Positions 50,760 through 62,386 of a DNA stretch of 64,000 nt are shown here, one piece after another. The stretch is from positions 61,229,131 through 61,293,130 of the forward strand of contig OX359247.1 in NCBI GenBank assembly GCA_947179485.1, read 5' to 3'. The translations under genes and the position numbers were made by a program. The DNA is from Allacma fusca (Eukaryota > Arthropoda > Collembola > Symphypleona > Sminthuridae). Position 1 is the stretch's first letter, and each line of letters opens with the position of its first letter. The notes under the pieces were generated by a model that saw only the letters and a list, made by a program, of their open reading frames with translations, had not been told where the DNA came from and ran no database searches.

Positions 50760-53700
50760 ATGTGGCGCCAGGGACCTTGGACAGGGTTCCGATTAGTTCT
50801 GACAATATGGAGCTTGGGAAGCCTGATTCAGGTCACCTGGACATTACATGCGACAATGTGCATCGGCGAGCCTCATCAGCCTTTCGAGGGGGACCAGGTG
50901 AGCATTGGATCTGGCACCGAAATGGTGATGAACAATACCGGGAACAAAATGTTTTACTCATCCATGCAGCCTGAATCGGGTAAGATTCATTTTAATTTCT
51001 TGTTTTTGTTTGACCCTTTGTGGCTAATTCTTCCTAACTGCCCGGAGAAAGTACTACAAATCAATTAAGAACACATAAGTACAAACTTTTTTATCCCAAC
51101 TCCGAATTCAGGTTGCTTTGATCCTGGTGCCAATCACACATTAACCATAAGTGCGATCAAGTACACTTCCGCAGACATAAAAGATCCTGACAACGTACTG
51201 TTTGGATGGCTCCATTTACTTGTGACCGCCGATCCCATTGGAATTGACATGTTGGTAATGCAGCCTTACGCCCCCGTCGCTAGGCCTAGTTCTTATGTTC
51301 CGGGCAGTTTTGTGACCACAGATTTTAACGACAATTGTAAGGAGATGCTTGGACGACAGGAAGCAGACATTACTGTCAAAGAAATTTTGGCCCCTTGTTT
51401 CTTCGTTCCGGATCCATCCGTAGAAGTAATTATTTATTTATATGTTGTCCATGGATACGAATTATGGTGACTTGGTGCATTTTCATCATTTTCCATTCAA
51501 ATCCTCAACCTACAGTCAGTTGTAGCTTCACAGATTAGGCAAACTATGGAACTTTTCCATTCATTCCTTATTTCATGGGATCTCCCAGAATCTCTGATGA
51601 AGGACCATCTTTATTTTACTAAACTGCATTTTTTAAACCGTGTTGTCTTTCACCGCAAGCGTATCTCGCCCAGTCATTAATATTATAGATTTTCTCCTTC
51701 AAGGGATGAGCTTGTAAAGATAATTCATTGTATGTTTGACAAGATTTTACAATTTGTAATTTTTTATTTGGGATGAATTTAGGTGCCACAAGTGATCGCA
51801 TTTGCTAGTAATCCTGCTAAGCGAGATGCGACGAGATTAGTCAAGGCGAGATTCAACTTCCAGGCGGATTTCCCAGAATGTGGTCAGTTGTCGGAGACCT
51901 CAAATTTGGAATTTCGGTAAGTGGAGTCCCTTTCAGTACTGGACGGATCTCTTTATATGACCCCACTTAGAAAATAAAAATTATTATTATGCGAAAGAAA
52001 TGTGAAAAGATTTTCCCCACTAAACTAATCAATGTTATTTTCTAATTAATTTTGAAATTCATTTCATGCATGGTTTACTGCACATTTTTCGTTTCAGCGC
52101 TTTCGCAAGTTCTTCAGCAACTACAACAGGTTCGGCCCCCGTTTTACATTCGTTTAAATTACAACAATGATATCCCGCATGTGTATTTACACATGGGCAC
52201 TTTACATCTTCCAATTTCACAATTCCATGAGAATCTTCTTGTTCAGAATTATGATGAGACTGGAAGATTGTCGGGACATTTTTGATCAGATTTAGTGGAT
52301 TAAAGTCCAGATTTAAATTAAACGGAATTTCAGGGAATTTTATGACAACTTTTTACCCAATTTTGAATTTTCGGGAACAGTTCATAGGAAATCCTTTTGA
52401 GGGGAATTCGTATGGAAATTGTCATGGGATTTTGAGTGAAATCTTGGACAAAGTTTTGCCAATATGTTTAGGAAATTATTAGGCAATAATAATCCTCAGG
52501 CATTCAAATATTGACCTACATATTGCATGTATGTATGTTTTACTATGAAATCTGAAGTTTGTTCGACGCGTAATACTCCTAAGTTCAATCATCTGGCACA
52601 TAAGAAAATATTCTTCAAGAATAATGTATATGGAGCATCTGACCCAGAGCCGCCGAAGAAGCATCCCGGTGTGAGTTGTGGCCAAGAGCTGGCCAACGGG
52701 GATCCCTCATGGATCACGGCGTATCAGACACATGTAACCTATCCGGTGAATGGAAACGGAGATTGTTATTACCATTCGACATACAGGTAATTCATTTTTC
52801 GTTTTGGTGGCACCCTGTTGGTACACGTAGGTATACATACATATATGTATGTAACGCCGAGGGGAATTCATTCGGGGGTAGTGATAAAACTGAAATGGTT
52901 ATTTTTGGTCCAGAGACATAACGGATCCAAATTATGGGAAACATTACGATAAATTTATTGGACGCTGTTCCAAAGCTGGGAATAATCGCTGGGGGGTGGC
53001 ACACACAATTCCATATAATTGCTTTAAAGACCACCCTGGAGCGGGTACCCGTCCACCTTATAAACCACCGGTTGGGTCGGGTGCCGAAGAATGCGCAAAA
53101 GTGAAAGCAAAATGTAATGATCAAATAAATATCACGAGGACCATGGGCATTTCGACCAATAGTAACATCGGGAAATATGTCTGGGTAAGTTATTTCAATT
53201 GTCATCAACACTCAAAATTAAATCCTACAGTTAATCTCGTTATCACAGGTTTAGTACACTGCTTGAGAAAATTACTATGTGGTAAGGTTGTACTATTTCA
53301 GGGATACAGAATCAGCCACGGAATAGCCATGTGTTTCAGTGCGATGATTATTATTCCGACCGGGACACTCTTCGCAAGATTTTTCAAGGAAACTTACATG
53401 CCCTTCCGATTCATCAATATTCACATTTGGCATGGCGTGAGTTTATTTTTCCTTTTTAAGCGGAGTTCCATTCCTGAAAAATTACACAGCTTACAATTAC
53501 TAGTCAAATTGGGGAAATCCGGACGTGGAGATCATAGGACGGCCCCACACACTTTGGATAAAATATCATACGAACTATAGCTTGACCTCATTTGTCTGTT
53601 TTATCCTAATGACTCGTTGTAAATTGATCTAATCCATGAACATTTTTGTGCATGTAGATTCATATTTCCTCCGCCTTGATGGGCTTCTCAGGTTTATTTA

Positions 53701-55830
53701 GTGGAATAATGGCGGCCACAATTGGTCGCTTTTACTTCGGCTATTCTTGGCATATAGTCGCTAGTTTGCATGCGGTCTTTGGGTGGCTATCCGTTATACT
53801 GTATTTCGTGTCTATTGGCTCAGCTCCTTTCAGACGATTCTCAATGATGCCGCGGAAGGTCACCATTTTCGGTCATTTTTTTCTTGGATCGCTCACAAGG
53901 TTTCTGTTCAGTAAGTTGTTTCTTTTTCAACCGCATGTAATTTTATCTGTACATTTCTGATGCGTGACTTCAATAATGAATGATTTCATTGAGCACCAGT
54001 TTTCACCAAATTGACTGGTTGAAGTCACCAAGTTGATACAAATTTATTTTTAATTTAATAATTGTCATGACTTATCCGTCTAATTGTAAGGTTTATAGTT
54101 TACAAGCAATGAAGTTATTTCAGCGTCAAATAATAGTATTTCTTTCCAGCAATTTGTCTCCTCACTTCTTTTTACATTTCGGCATCTCCGGCAGGACAGT
54201 ACGATGTGCATATTAATGTGAAGTTTGAGCCGGACATTGCTATCGTCTTGGTTTGGATTGTTGTTGACATCGCTATTCATTTGCTCCTTCAGGTGTCCAT
54301 TTGTTCTTTTCTTTTAAGTTAGAATCATTTGAGAAAATTTCCAGGCAGTTTGTTTATCTGTAGAAGAGAGACAGAAATAAACTTTACTACTACTGGCAAC
54401 CCAATATATAATGCTTGCCAATGACACAGTACATAAGATAAATTTGTTTACAGAATATAGTAATGGGTTTACTATTAATTTCTTCAATTATTTCGTCTGA
54501 AGTCAGTGAATTTACTAGTAAACCTCGCCCATTAGCAAGAGAATTTTATGACCGAGAAAAGTATACTATGTACATTATTTGTAGCGTATTGCCCCTTCGG
54601 AAATGTCATGTGCAGGGAATATAATATGCCCCACCCCACCCCTATGTTGTTATTGCAGATTTAATGAAAATTAAATACATGGACGACGGTAAATATTACG
54701 AGCCTGAGAGGTAAAACACTTCTAGAAAAGTTGGGATTTTTCACCATTTGTAAACAAGGTTTTATTACAAAACTAAATCGCTTCCAGTAGATATTTGAAA
54801 GTTAGTATGAGGTTAATTCCATGGATATTTTGCCAGGTCCCAGTCTGAAAGATGCTTTGCTTATAAATGAAGAGTTTTTTCACAGCTGCTCCATACATGT
54901 GCTAGCAGGTTGTTATAAAATCCCTTTCTTGTTTTGAAACAGTTGCAGATGTTAAAATTGGACAAGGTTAAGCCCAGGAAATACGCATTTGGTGTCCCAA
55001 TCCCGACAATTCGTCCGAGCCGGGTTGAAGATGCACCGGTAAGTAAGCATATAACAGATACAGTACATTCTCAGATTACAGACCCCGTTATAAAAATATT
55101 TTCACATGGCGTCACATTTCGGAAATATTCCTTTTCGGTTGTCTCATGAAAATGACATATACACAATATCCTCTAGCCAATAATTGGTAGACCCGATTCA
55201 TAGCAAGGTCACATGGTAAAAGTACTGACAAGTTGGGATATTTGCTGCAAAATGGACAAAAAGATTTTCATAACATTGAGAGTGTGAAATGTAACCCAAA
55301 ATGTATTTGGTCCGTAAAATGACAATAATGTTTTTAAACAATAAGTGCCATTATAGAGCTCTGCGCCCAAATTGTCCCAGAATTACAGATTTTGGCATAT
55401 TAATTTACAGTCAACCAGATTTTACAAATTATAACGCTCTCGGAAATCTTTATGGTGCAAATTTTATTTCAAACAGTAGTTTATGATTCATTTTTGAAAA
55501 TTAAACCCTGAACAAAATCACATTTAAAAGAGTATAGTGTTTAAACAAACTAGATACTATAAGAAATACGGTAACAACATTCAATTACTTTTGAGATTTC
55601 TTCGTGGGGGACTTTGAAAGCGTATGATTTTTGGTTTGCAGAATAATACCATCCGAAAATTACTACTACTGGCCCACGTGGTTGTTAGCATTATTTGTGC
55701 CTTTGGCCTATCATTAAAAATGTGTATGAGGGATCCTGCAGGACGTCGATTTGGAAAAATGGGCTACACTCACAAATCTAATGGGAAATTGAATATAATC
55801 TTCTCAGATTCAACGTACGATGGGGACTAG
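50760..55830 (+). CDS. Cytochrome b561 domain membrane protein, FRRS1/CYBDOM-like
   Basis: Eleven GT-AG exons give a 641-residue frame: 50760-50979, 51112-51425, 51783-51916, 52098-52129, 52648-52786, 52914-53184, 53302-53436, 53658-53910, 54150-54292, 54943-55038 and 55642-55830; all phases agree. A hydrophobic leader spans about residues 10-30. The Cys-containing ectodomain is unassigned: the first part is only weakly Reeler-like, then a short Ser/Thr linker and a second Cys-rich block. From residue 371 six membrane helices form a b561 core. Candidate haem ligands are His376 (SHGIAM), His411 or His414 (IHIWHG), His453 (LHAVFG) and His488 (GHFFLG), plus the family's PTGTLFARF turn. Such proteins move electrons across membranes, for example to ferric iron; that role is inferred from the family. 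The 32-nt exon 4 and the acceptor at 52648 are the least certain. Confidence 0.85.
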
Positions 55831-55957
55831 ATTTTCCAAAAGGACCCTTGGAATGTGTATCAATTAATTTATTCTTCTCCATTCGGCCCTTAATTTGTTG
55901 TTATTTGCTTAATTTTCTCTGGTTTTCGTTACTGTCAAATAATGTTAATAATAATTA

Positions 55958-55963
55958 AATAAA
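55958..55963 (+). promoter_or_regulatory. Polyadenylation signal AATAAA
   Basis: AATAAA lies 128 bp past the stop codon of the b561-domain gene, at the usual distance for a 3' end. Confidence 0.6.
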
Positions 55964-56270
55964 AACATTTGAAATGCCTGTACATATGCTATGGCGTAAC
56001 GCTGACGAGGAGACCCCTGTTGATGGATAACACTGCCCTTAAATTGCAATTTTGTGAGCATCGAACATTTGCAAAAATTTACAGTTTTCAAAACTCGACA
56101 AAACTTAGTTCAAGTTTTTCTTCGTCTTCTTACAAACTTCCAATTAGGGGAATCCTGTCTCATAAAATTTGCTTAGACATGGAGAATCATATATGTGGTG
56201 CATTATTTCCCATTTCCATTATATGGGCTACTTATAAGGAGTTCATGAATGTTTTTGTAGGACCACAGTG

Positions 56271-57176
56271 TAGGGCTCCTCACAACTTCAAGTAGTAGTT
56301 GCAACTTACAAGTTCAATTACAACTTCAAGTCAACTTCAACTTATTACAAAAATTAAATTGTAAATTGAAGTTAACTTCAATTTGAAACAAAATATTAGT
56401 TGAACATTCAAGTTCAACTTCAAGTTGCTGAATTGCAAATAATTGACAGTTAAAGTTGATCAATTGACAATTTTTGAACGAATTAAGCATGCGCTTTTGG
56501 AAAAGCCTTGTAGTAAATTGTGGGAATCCACTGGTAGTTTTAATAAACACAACATACTCCGCCACGCTGCTGGCAACGCAAAGCTCCTGAAATCTAATTC
56601 ATACACAACCTATATAATGTTAAAATAATCAACGCTATTCGTTCTGAGTGAGGAAAGGGAGAAAAACGTTGATTTAGTTGTTAGCGGAGACTCAGAAGAT
56701 GGTTCAAGCATTCACCTAAAAACAAGAAATCCTCTGACAAACAAGCATGTATTCGGCGACGGAGTATATTTGTTATTTACGGTATTTATTTTCAGCTGAA
56801 ATTTGAAAACAATTTTTTTGAGTTTTTGAAGCAAAAATCATTTGCTGTCTAAAACTCTTCTTGAGTTTTACCTATTATACTTTTTTATTTTGATATTAAG
56901 TAGTTATATTTAATGGCACGTTAAATTGCCCAACTCAATTTCAATCAACTTCAAGTCAATTTCAATTCAACTTCAATTTGTACAAATATTACAACTTGAA
57001 ATTGCCAACTTCAAATAATGAAGCTATAAGTTGGTTACCGGTAATTGACTGTCAATTAAAAAATTGATTTGCAATTGGTCAAATACAACTATGAGGCCGA
57101 AATTGAGTTGAAAATTCAATTTCAAGTACAATTTCAAGTTCAAATAACGTGATCACTTGAGTTGTGAGGAGCCCTA
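56271..57176. mobile_element. Non-autonomous hAT-type MITE 2
   Basis: A 906-bp element lies between perfect 8-bp duplications CCACAGTG (56263-56270 and 57177-57184). The left end TAGGGCTCCTCACAACTTCA pairs with the right end, whose complement reads TAGGGCTCCTCACAACTCAA, giving about 17 matching bases. Subterminal DNA is filled with CAACTTCAAG/CTTGAAGTTG words. It has no transposase. It sits between the b561 gene and the serine protease homologue. The short open frames inside it are not genes. Confidence 0.93.
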
Positions 57177-57184
57177 CCACAGTG

Positions 57185-57959
57185 TGCTTTATTAACATGA
57201 TTGGTTTGGGATTGGTCCTGTAGGTATACATATATCATGTCATGAACACCGTTGACACTTCAATGCAACTGCTGCAAACATCGTATATTGTCACAAGGAC
57301 TGCAATTAAATGCTAAAAGCTGATGTACGTATATGGCCAGCAAATTATCCAAATTCCAAATCATTAAAATGCGGCCCGACAAATGCCTCTTTTATCTAAT
57401 AATTGAATCATGCATAATTATATCGACCAAACCATTAATAGCATCTACCCCAATTCACCATTTCGGGTGCGAATGGGGCCCACCCGTTCTATGAACGGCG
57501 GTACTGGCTAAAATTATAAATAACATGATATTCGTTACAACGGGGGATGAGCTAGCAATAAATTTTTAACACTTAACCCAACCATAGATGACGTGAAAGT
57601 AATGAGTAAATATGGCAGTTTATTTGTAGTGGAATTTGAGAACGACGGTTAATCATGGATGTTTTATGTACATACAATATATGTACATACGTACTATCTG
57701 TAGATAACGGATATCCAGCCCTAATTAGAGTTAAATTATTTTTTCTAACTTAAATTCTTAAAACCTTTGCTAAATAATTTTTCTTTAGAGGTTGTCATCG
57801 TCACTGGAGCGTTTTGTTGTAGATTATACCCCTAAAGTCCTTAAAAATGTGTGTATAAGTAAAGAGATGTAAAACGTAAAACACGCACTGATTACAATTT
57901 AGTGGGGGAATAAAAAACTTATGATTAGTAACAGATATGGTTGGGTTTGGGAGTGTGGA
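57185..57959. other. Intergenic stretch
   Basis: No gene is seen between MITE 2 and the stop codon of the serine protease homologue. The right part should contain the 3' UTR of that gene, but no clear AATAAA on the minus strand was noted close to the stop. Confidence 0.5.
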
Positions 57960-60276
57960 CTAGTTCATATTCGCTCGGATCCATTGTGTAAAGTGAGCCA
58001 CCTCAGTGTAAATACCCGGATTATTAGGCTGACCGCATCCACTCAAAGCGGAAGCAACACCCGCTAAGAGCGGCTGGTTATCCAAAGTAAGCGTGAGAGG
58101 CCCTCCGTCATCCCCGTCACAAAAATCCGCGCCTCCAGTCAAACTTCCCGCGCAAATCATGGACGCCTCATATTTACTCCCGAGCAGTCTCTCACACTCA
58201 CTGTCCGAGTGAATTTGCACCTGGTTTTTCCTCAAAATATCCGAGATGGCCCCGTCGCGAGCAGTGGAACCCCATCCACTGATCACCCCTGACCCTAAAA
58301 TTAAAAGATATTTTGAAAACAAATTAAAAATGAATTTTAAACTTAATTTTGTAGTTTGGCATAAACTTTTCATTTAGCCTAAACTCCCCGGATATCTTTG
58401 AAAAAAGCTGAAACACTATATGCATCATTCAACAGATCCATTTTCCTGAGCTTCCTCTTTTTTATTCGGATTTTTTTCTGGAATTTGTCTGAAAATTCCG
58501 CGAAATTGTTTTGCCAAAAATTCGTTACTAGCATTGGCCTGGGAAGCCTTGGAAACTTAATAATAGATGTTTGTACTACTGTAAATGGAGGAGTCATAAA
58601 TGAAATTCTACCTGTTGCTTTATATCCCGCCAGTGGCAGATTGACAGCCTTGACTTGATCGTTCAATGTAAAAGGGGAAGCTAATTTGAGGATGGCAATA
58701 TCATTGGCGAAAGTGATCACATTGTAGTCTTCATGAATGACCCATTGACTTATAGATCGAGTCTGCTCAGTTCCATCATCACTAGAAAGCACGTGCTCAC
58801 CTGCCACAAGGGAAAATCGGTTTGGATACGAGAATAAGCAGTGGGCGGCAGTGACGGCATAACGCTCACTAATTAAAGACGCTCCACAAAGATGTTCCTG
58901 GCCCTTCAACCTAAAACTGAGTTGATATGGAAATTCATTCTTTCCAGCGTTATCACCTCCAATTATCAGTGGCGACCCCTCCTGGTCCCTCCTTCGAGAC
59001 AATCCTAATAAATTAAAGGAATTGATTTACAGTACATACAATCTCAAACTATTATCCCTAAAAGGGACATAATTCAACTACTATGAATATACAATATCCA
59101 TGGAATAATAATTTTCATACTTCAAAATCCTAACGAACATGATTTCTATAGCAGCAAAAATCTTTGCATACTTCGCTATTTGCAAACATATTTTTCCGCC
59201 TGACAAAAACACCATTAGAAGAATCTTTGGTAAGTTTCTTATCTGGTACATTTTAGGGAGAGGGACTTCAGACGGAGTTTTTACTTGGTGTAGTGTATGG
59301 ACGTTGTTAATGGCGTGTACCGGGAAAAACACGGGGTGCAAGTAAAAAAACCGGGTGTTCAATTGCATCAAATTTATTACCAATGCATGGCCCCTGAGTC
59401 TCAAAAACATTCCGTAACTTTGTGCATTAGTTCTTTACAAATATAGTGACATTGGAAAATTCGTTGCGAGGAATTTTTTGAGGAAGGGGATAAAGAGGCA
59501 CTAGATTCCTGAATTGATAGTGACATGAATTCACTACCCAAGGATGCTGAGGATACTTCAGCACCAGCAGAAATGCCAGGATAAATCCGTTTAGCTTCGG
59601 AACCGCGCGTAGTATTTCGTATTGATTGCTGTTTGTCTTGAAGTTAGACGCAGTACATTTGGACCATCCAAGTTGAACCTCAGATGGCGCTGAGACGCGG
59701 CTGGTATTTTGGGAGCCATAGGTTGTGAAGGAAAATCTCTGGATGAAGACTGGTGTAATAACCTAATTTGACCTTCTAGTTTAAGACCGCTCCAGTGAGC
59801 ATCCAAAGTGATTGTATTCAGTTTTTACAGTTGTATATAAGTTTAACCTAAAGTGATGCCAAGTATACACTTGGTACACCTTAAGGAGATTTCTAACGTC
59901 AGTACAAGTTTACCGTGAAATATACACCTGGTTTGGTGAGAGATTTGACTGCGCACCTGGCATCACTTCCTGTCAGTACCAACTCTATATGGAATCGCTA
60001 TTTGTACATCTAGTATATTCATGGTGCAGTAAGTGTCTGCTAGTAAAGTAGCTGGTATTTTTCCTGGTGCACCAAATGACAGGAAGGAAAGAAAATACAG
60101 AATATTTTTTAATTAGGTTATCCTGTCCAGAGGGTTTTTGTAGAATTCTTGTAAAAATACATATTACTGTTTCGAAATTTATTTAAGACAACAAAATCTG
60201 CACAAATGACAATTCCTTTACCTGACGTCATGGTAAAAACACCTAGTAAGGTAATTAGACCCTTGGAGTTGAACAT
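57960..60276 (-). CDS. Trypsin-fold serine protease homologue, catalytic Ser replaced by Asp
   Basis: Three minus-strand exons, 60276-60222, 59004-58612 and 58294-57960, join in phase (both introns phase 1) into 260 residues. A short signal peptide (1-19) precedes a small propeptide and the mature start IIGG at residue 32. The fold is chymotrypsin-like: HLCGASLIS, catalytic His73 in TAAHC, Asp120 in NDIAILKL, and the usual cysteine pairs. The active-site loop reads CDGDDGGPL where active enzymes have GDSGGP, so Asp212 replaces the nucleophile and the protein should lack peptidase activity. Asp206 is at the trypsin specificity position, but the 214-216 segment reads SAL, not SWG. The residue before IIGG is Leu, not Arg/Lys, so tryptic activation is unlikely. 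Such homologues often act as binding or regulatory proteins in immunity or digestion; that is family knowledge. Confidence 0.9.
59853..59968. repeat. Inverted repeat AAGTGATGCC ... GGCATCACTT in an intron
   Basis: AAGTGATGCCAAGTATACAC near 59853 is matched by an inverted copy whose complement reads AAGTGATGCCAGGTGCGCA, ending near 59968. A near-perfect palindrome CCAAGTATACACTTGG lies inside the left arm. It may be a very small MITE within the first intron of the protease homologue; no target duplication was identified. Confidence 0.45.
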
Positions 60277-61398
60277 GCTAAAACTGCAATATTAATACAA
60301 ACTGAATTTTGGAGTCTTCGCCAAAGCCCGGACAACAAACTAATTGAAAAATTAGTGCCCACATTTACTCTAAAGTTTCGACTTAAGGAAAGTATAAACG
60401 GTTATCGCTATCACTGTGTTGCACAGCCACTCAAGGTACGGCTCTTGAATGTCACCTGCTGCATCTCTGATTGTCAATTTCTATAATCACGGTCATAATT
60501 TATGATGACAATTTATCCGCAAACATACTACTATGCCTGAAACGCCTACGCAGCAGCTAATCGTTGAGCTGACAATTTTTCCAACGCAGTACTTTTACTG
60601 TTATAGAGAACACATTGACAGTTCAGTAAACCAGAAGTTTTTTGAAGGGTGCCTCAAAACATCATTCTCTTCTGGCCCATAGAAGGGGAAATGGTAAAAA
60701 AAATTATTCGGGTCCCCATTTCGTAGCAAATGTTTCTTCCAGATTTTTCAAAAATTTGTTCCATCACGTTGTAAAGTACTGAAAAATGTTGGTTTTGTCC
60801 ACAAGAAATTGTACTCACCCCGCATTTCCATACTTACTGTGTGTTAGAATTATATTGGGGCAATGAGAAATAGCTACAGTACATGTACTGCAAGGAATGC
60901 TTTTTTACTTATTTCTGCGAATAGTATCACTAGTAGTCCTACTACCGCCGTTGCTGTTGTTATGATTATATTATTAATTTATTGTTATAATTAAATGTAT
61001 TAATGTTGTATTAAATTTAACTTGCTATAGTTAAGTTATATTTGGTGAAATGTATTGGTGAAGCTAAACTCGGTCAATCAGCTTGTCCGGCTAACTGTAT
61101 TTGTATACAAAGGCCGAACCTAAAATTGCAGTTTTAGACTTATTCAACTGTCTGAGGTACTTGGACATGGAGACAACTTATTGGCTGAGGCACTTAGCCG
61201 CTTAAGAGTAATTACATATTTATACTCAGTCAATTACTAGTTAGTGTGAAATTGTATTCGCCCATTAAAAATTTACTTCGGACTTAAATAAAGTTGTCTC
61301 AAATAAATGTGAAGATTTGATTATTATGCCCACACGGTTTCGTTCTTCACTTAGTATATGTTATCCGGGAAGCAGCTTTAGTAATTACATATCCATGT
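60277..61398. other. Upstream region of the protease homologue
   Basis: No gene recognised. On the minus strand, about 125-135 bp upstream of the ATG, TGATAGCGATAA (60402-60413) holds two adjacent GATA-type sites, which in insects are common near gut-expressed genes. No clear TATA box was seen. Confidence 0.4.
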
Positions 61399-61406
61399 AT
61401 CCTTGA

Positions 61407-62378
61407 TAGTGTTTCTGTCGGTGCAAGTTTTGGGAATAACCGAACTTGCAATTGCAATTAAATTGATAATGCAAGTACTAGTAATGCCATAACTGGTACT
61501 TGCTAAAATGTGGCAATTTAATCATGCAAATAACCGAAGTTGAACTTGCAATTAGTTCATAAGTTACTTGCAATTGGTAAGGCAATTGCAAAAACATTTG
61601 GAAGTAATTGCACCGATAAGTACAATTGCAATTTGTAATTGCAAGTTAACTGATATATACAGTATAAATCGTCGGTGAAGAGACAAAATGATCCGTGCAT
61701 TTTTTATTAGTAGCAAGATGGTATACATGCTATTTCACGAAATTGAACAAAATGTATTAAATAAAATAATCTAGATGCAATCCATACTGAAACAGAGATG
61801 CAAAAATGAAATTGCCTTCCTTCAAGGCCTCGAAGGCTGAAATATTGTAAAATTTCATCGTTCAGCATATCTTTCGTATCCTTAAAATATTTGGCCTATT
61901 TTTATATAATTTTGTGCAAATGGGAACATTTTAATTTTAATCGAAAATGAATTTAGATCATTTTGCGTCCTCACCGACGAAATTGTACAGGAAGTACAGT
62001 AACTGCACTCGTTGAGACAATACTCAAGATTATTATAATTAGTTACTAGAGCGAAATGACTTATTGAGGCATTTTATGGAATTTTGCGCTCAAATTCGAA
62101 AGGGTTGCAAGTTGCAATTAAATTGATAAATATTTTTAAAATTGCAACTTTTTGCAGCGCAAACACTTGCAATTGCAATTGAATCTCTTGCAATTTCAGT
62201 TGTGCTTAACCGGTAATTGCAAGTACTTAATGCTTTTGTAATCGCAATTTAAGTAATTACACACAAATTGCACTTGCACCGACAATTGCAATTCCCTGGT
62301 GTAAAATAACCGGAATTGAACCGAACTTGCAAGTTCAATTAGTAATTGCGGTTAACTTGCAATTGACAAGAAACACTA
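61407..62378. mobile_element. Non-autonomous hAT-type MITE 3
   Basis: A 972-bp element is bounded by perfect 8-bp duplications ATCCTTGA (61399-61406 and 62379-62386). Both ends read TAGTGTTTCT inward, followed by GTC (left) or TGTC (right). Subterminal DNA at both ends consists of AACTTGCAATTGCAATT words and their complements, partly self-complementary, as is typical for subterminal transposase-binding repeats of hAT elements. No transposase frame is present. Confidence 0.92.
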
Positions 62379-62386
62379 ATCCTTGA

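Noticed and set aside
52996..53580. 194-codon plus frame as a single exon
   Set aside because: It reads through the real introns of the b561 gene; donors at 53184 and 53436 keep the family-consistent frame.
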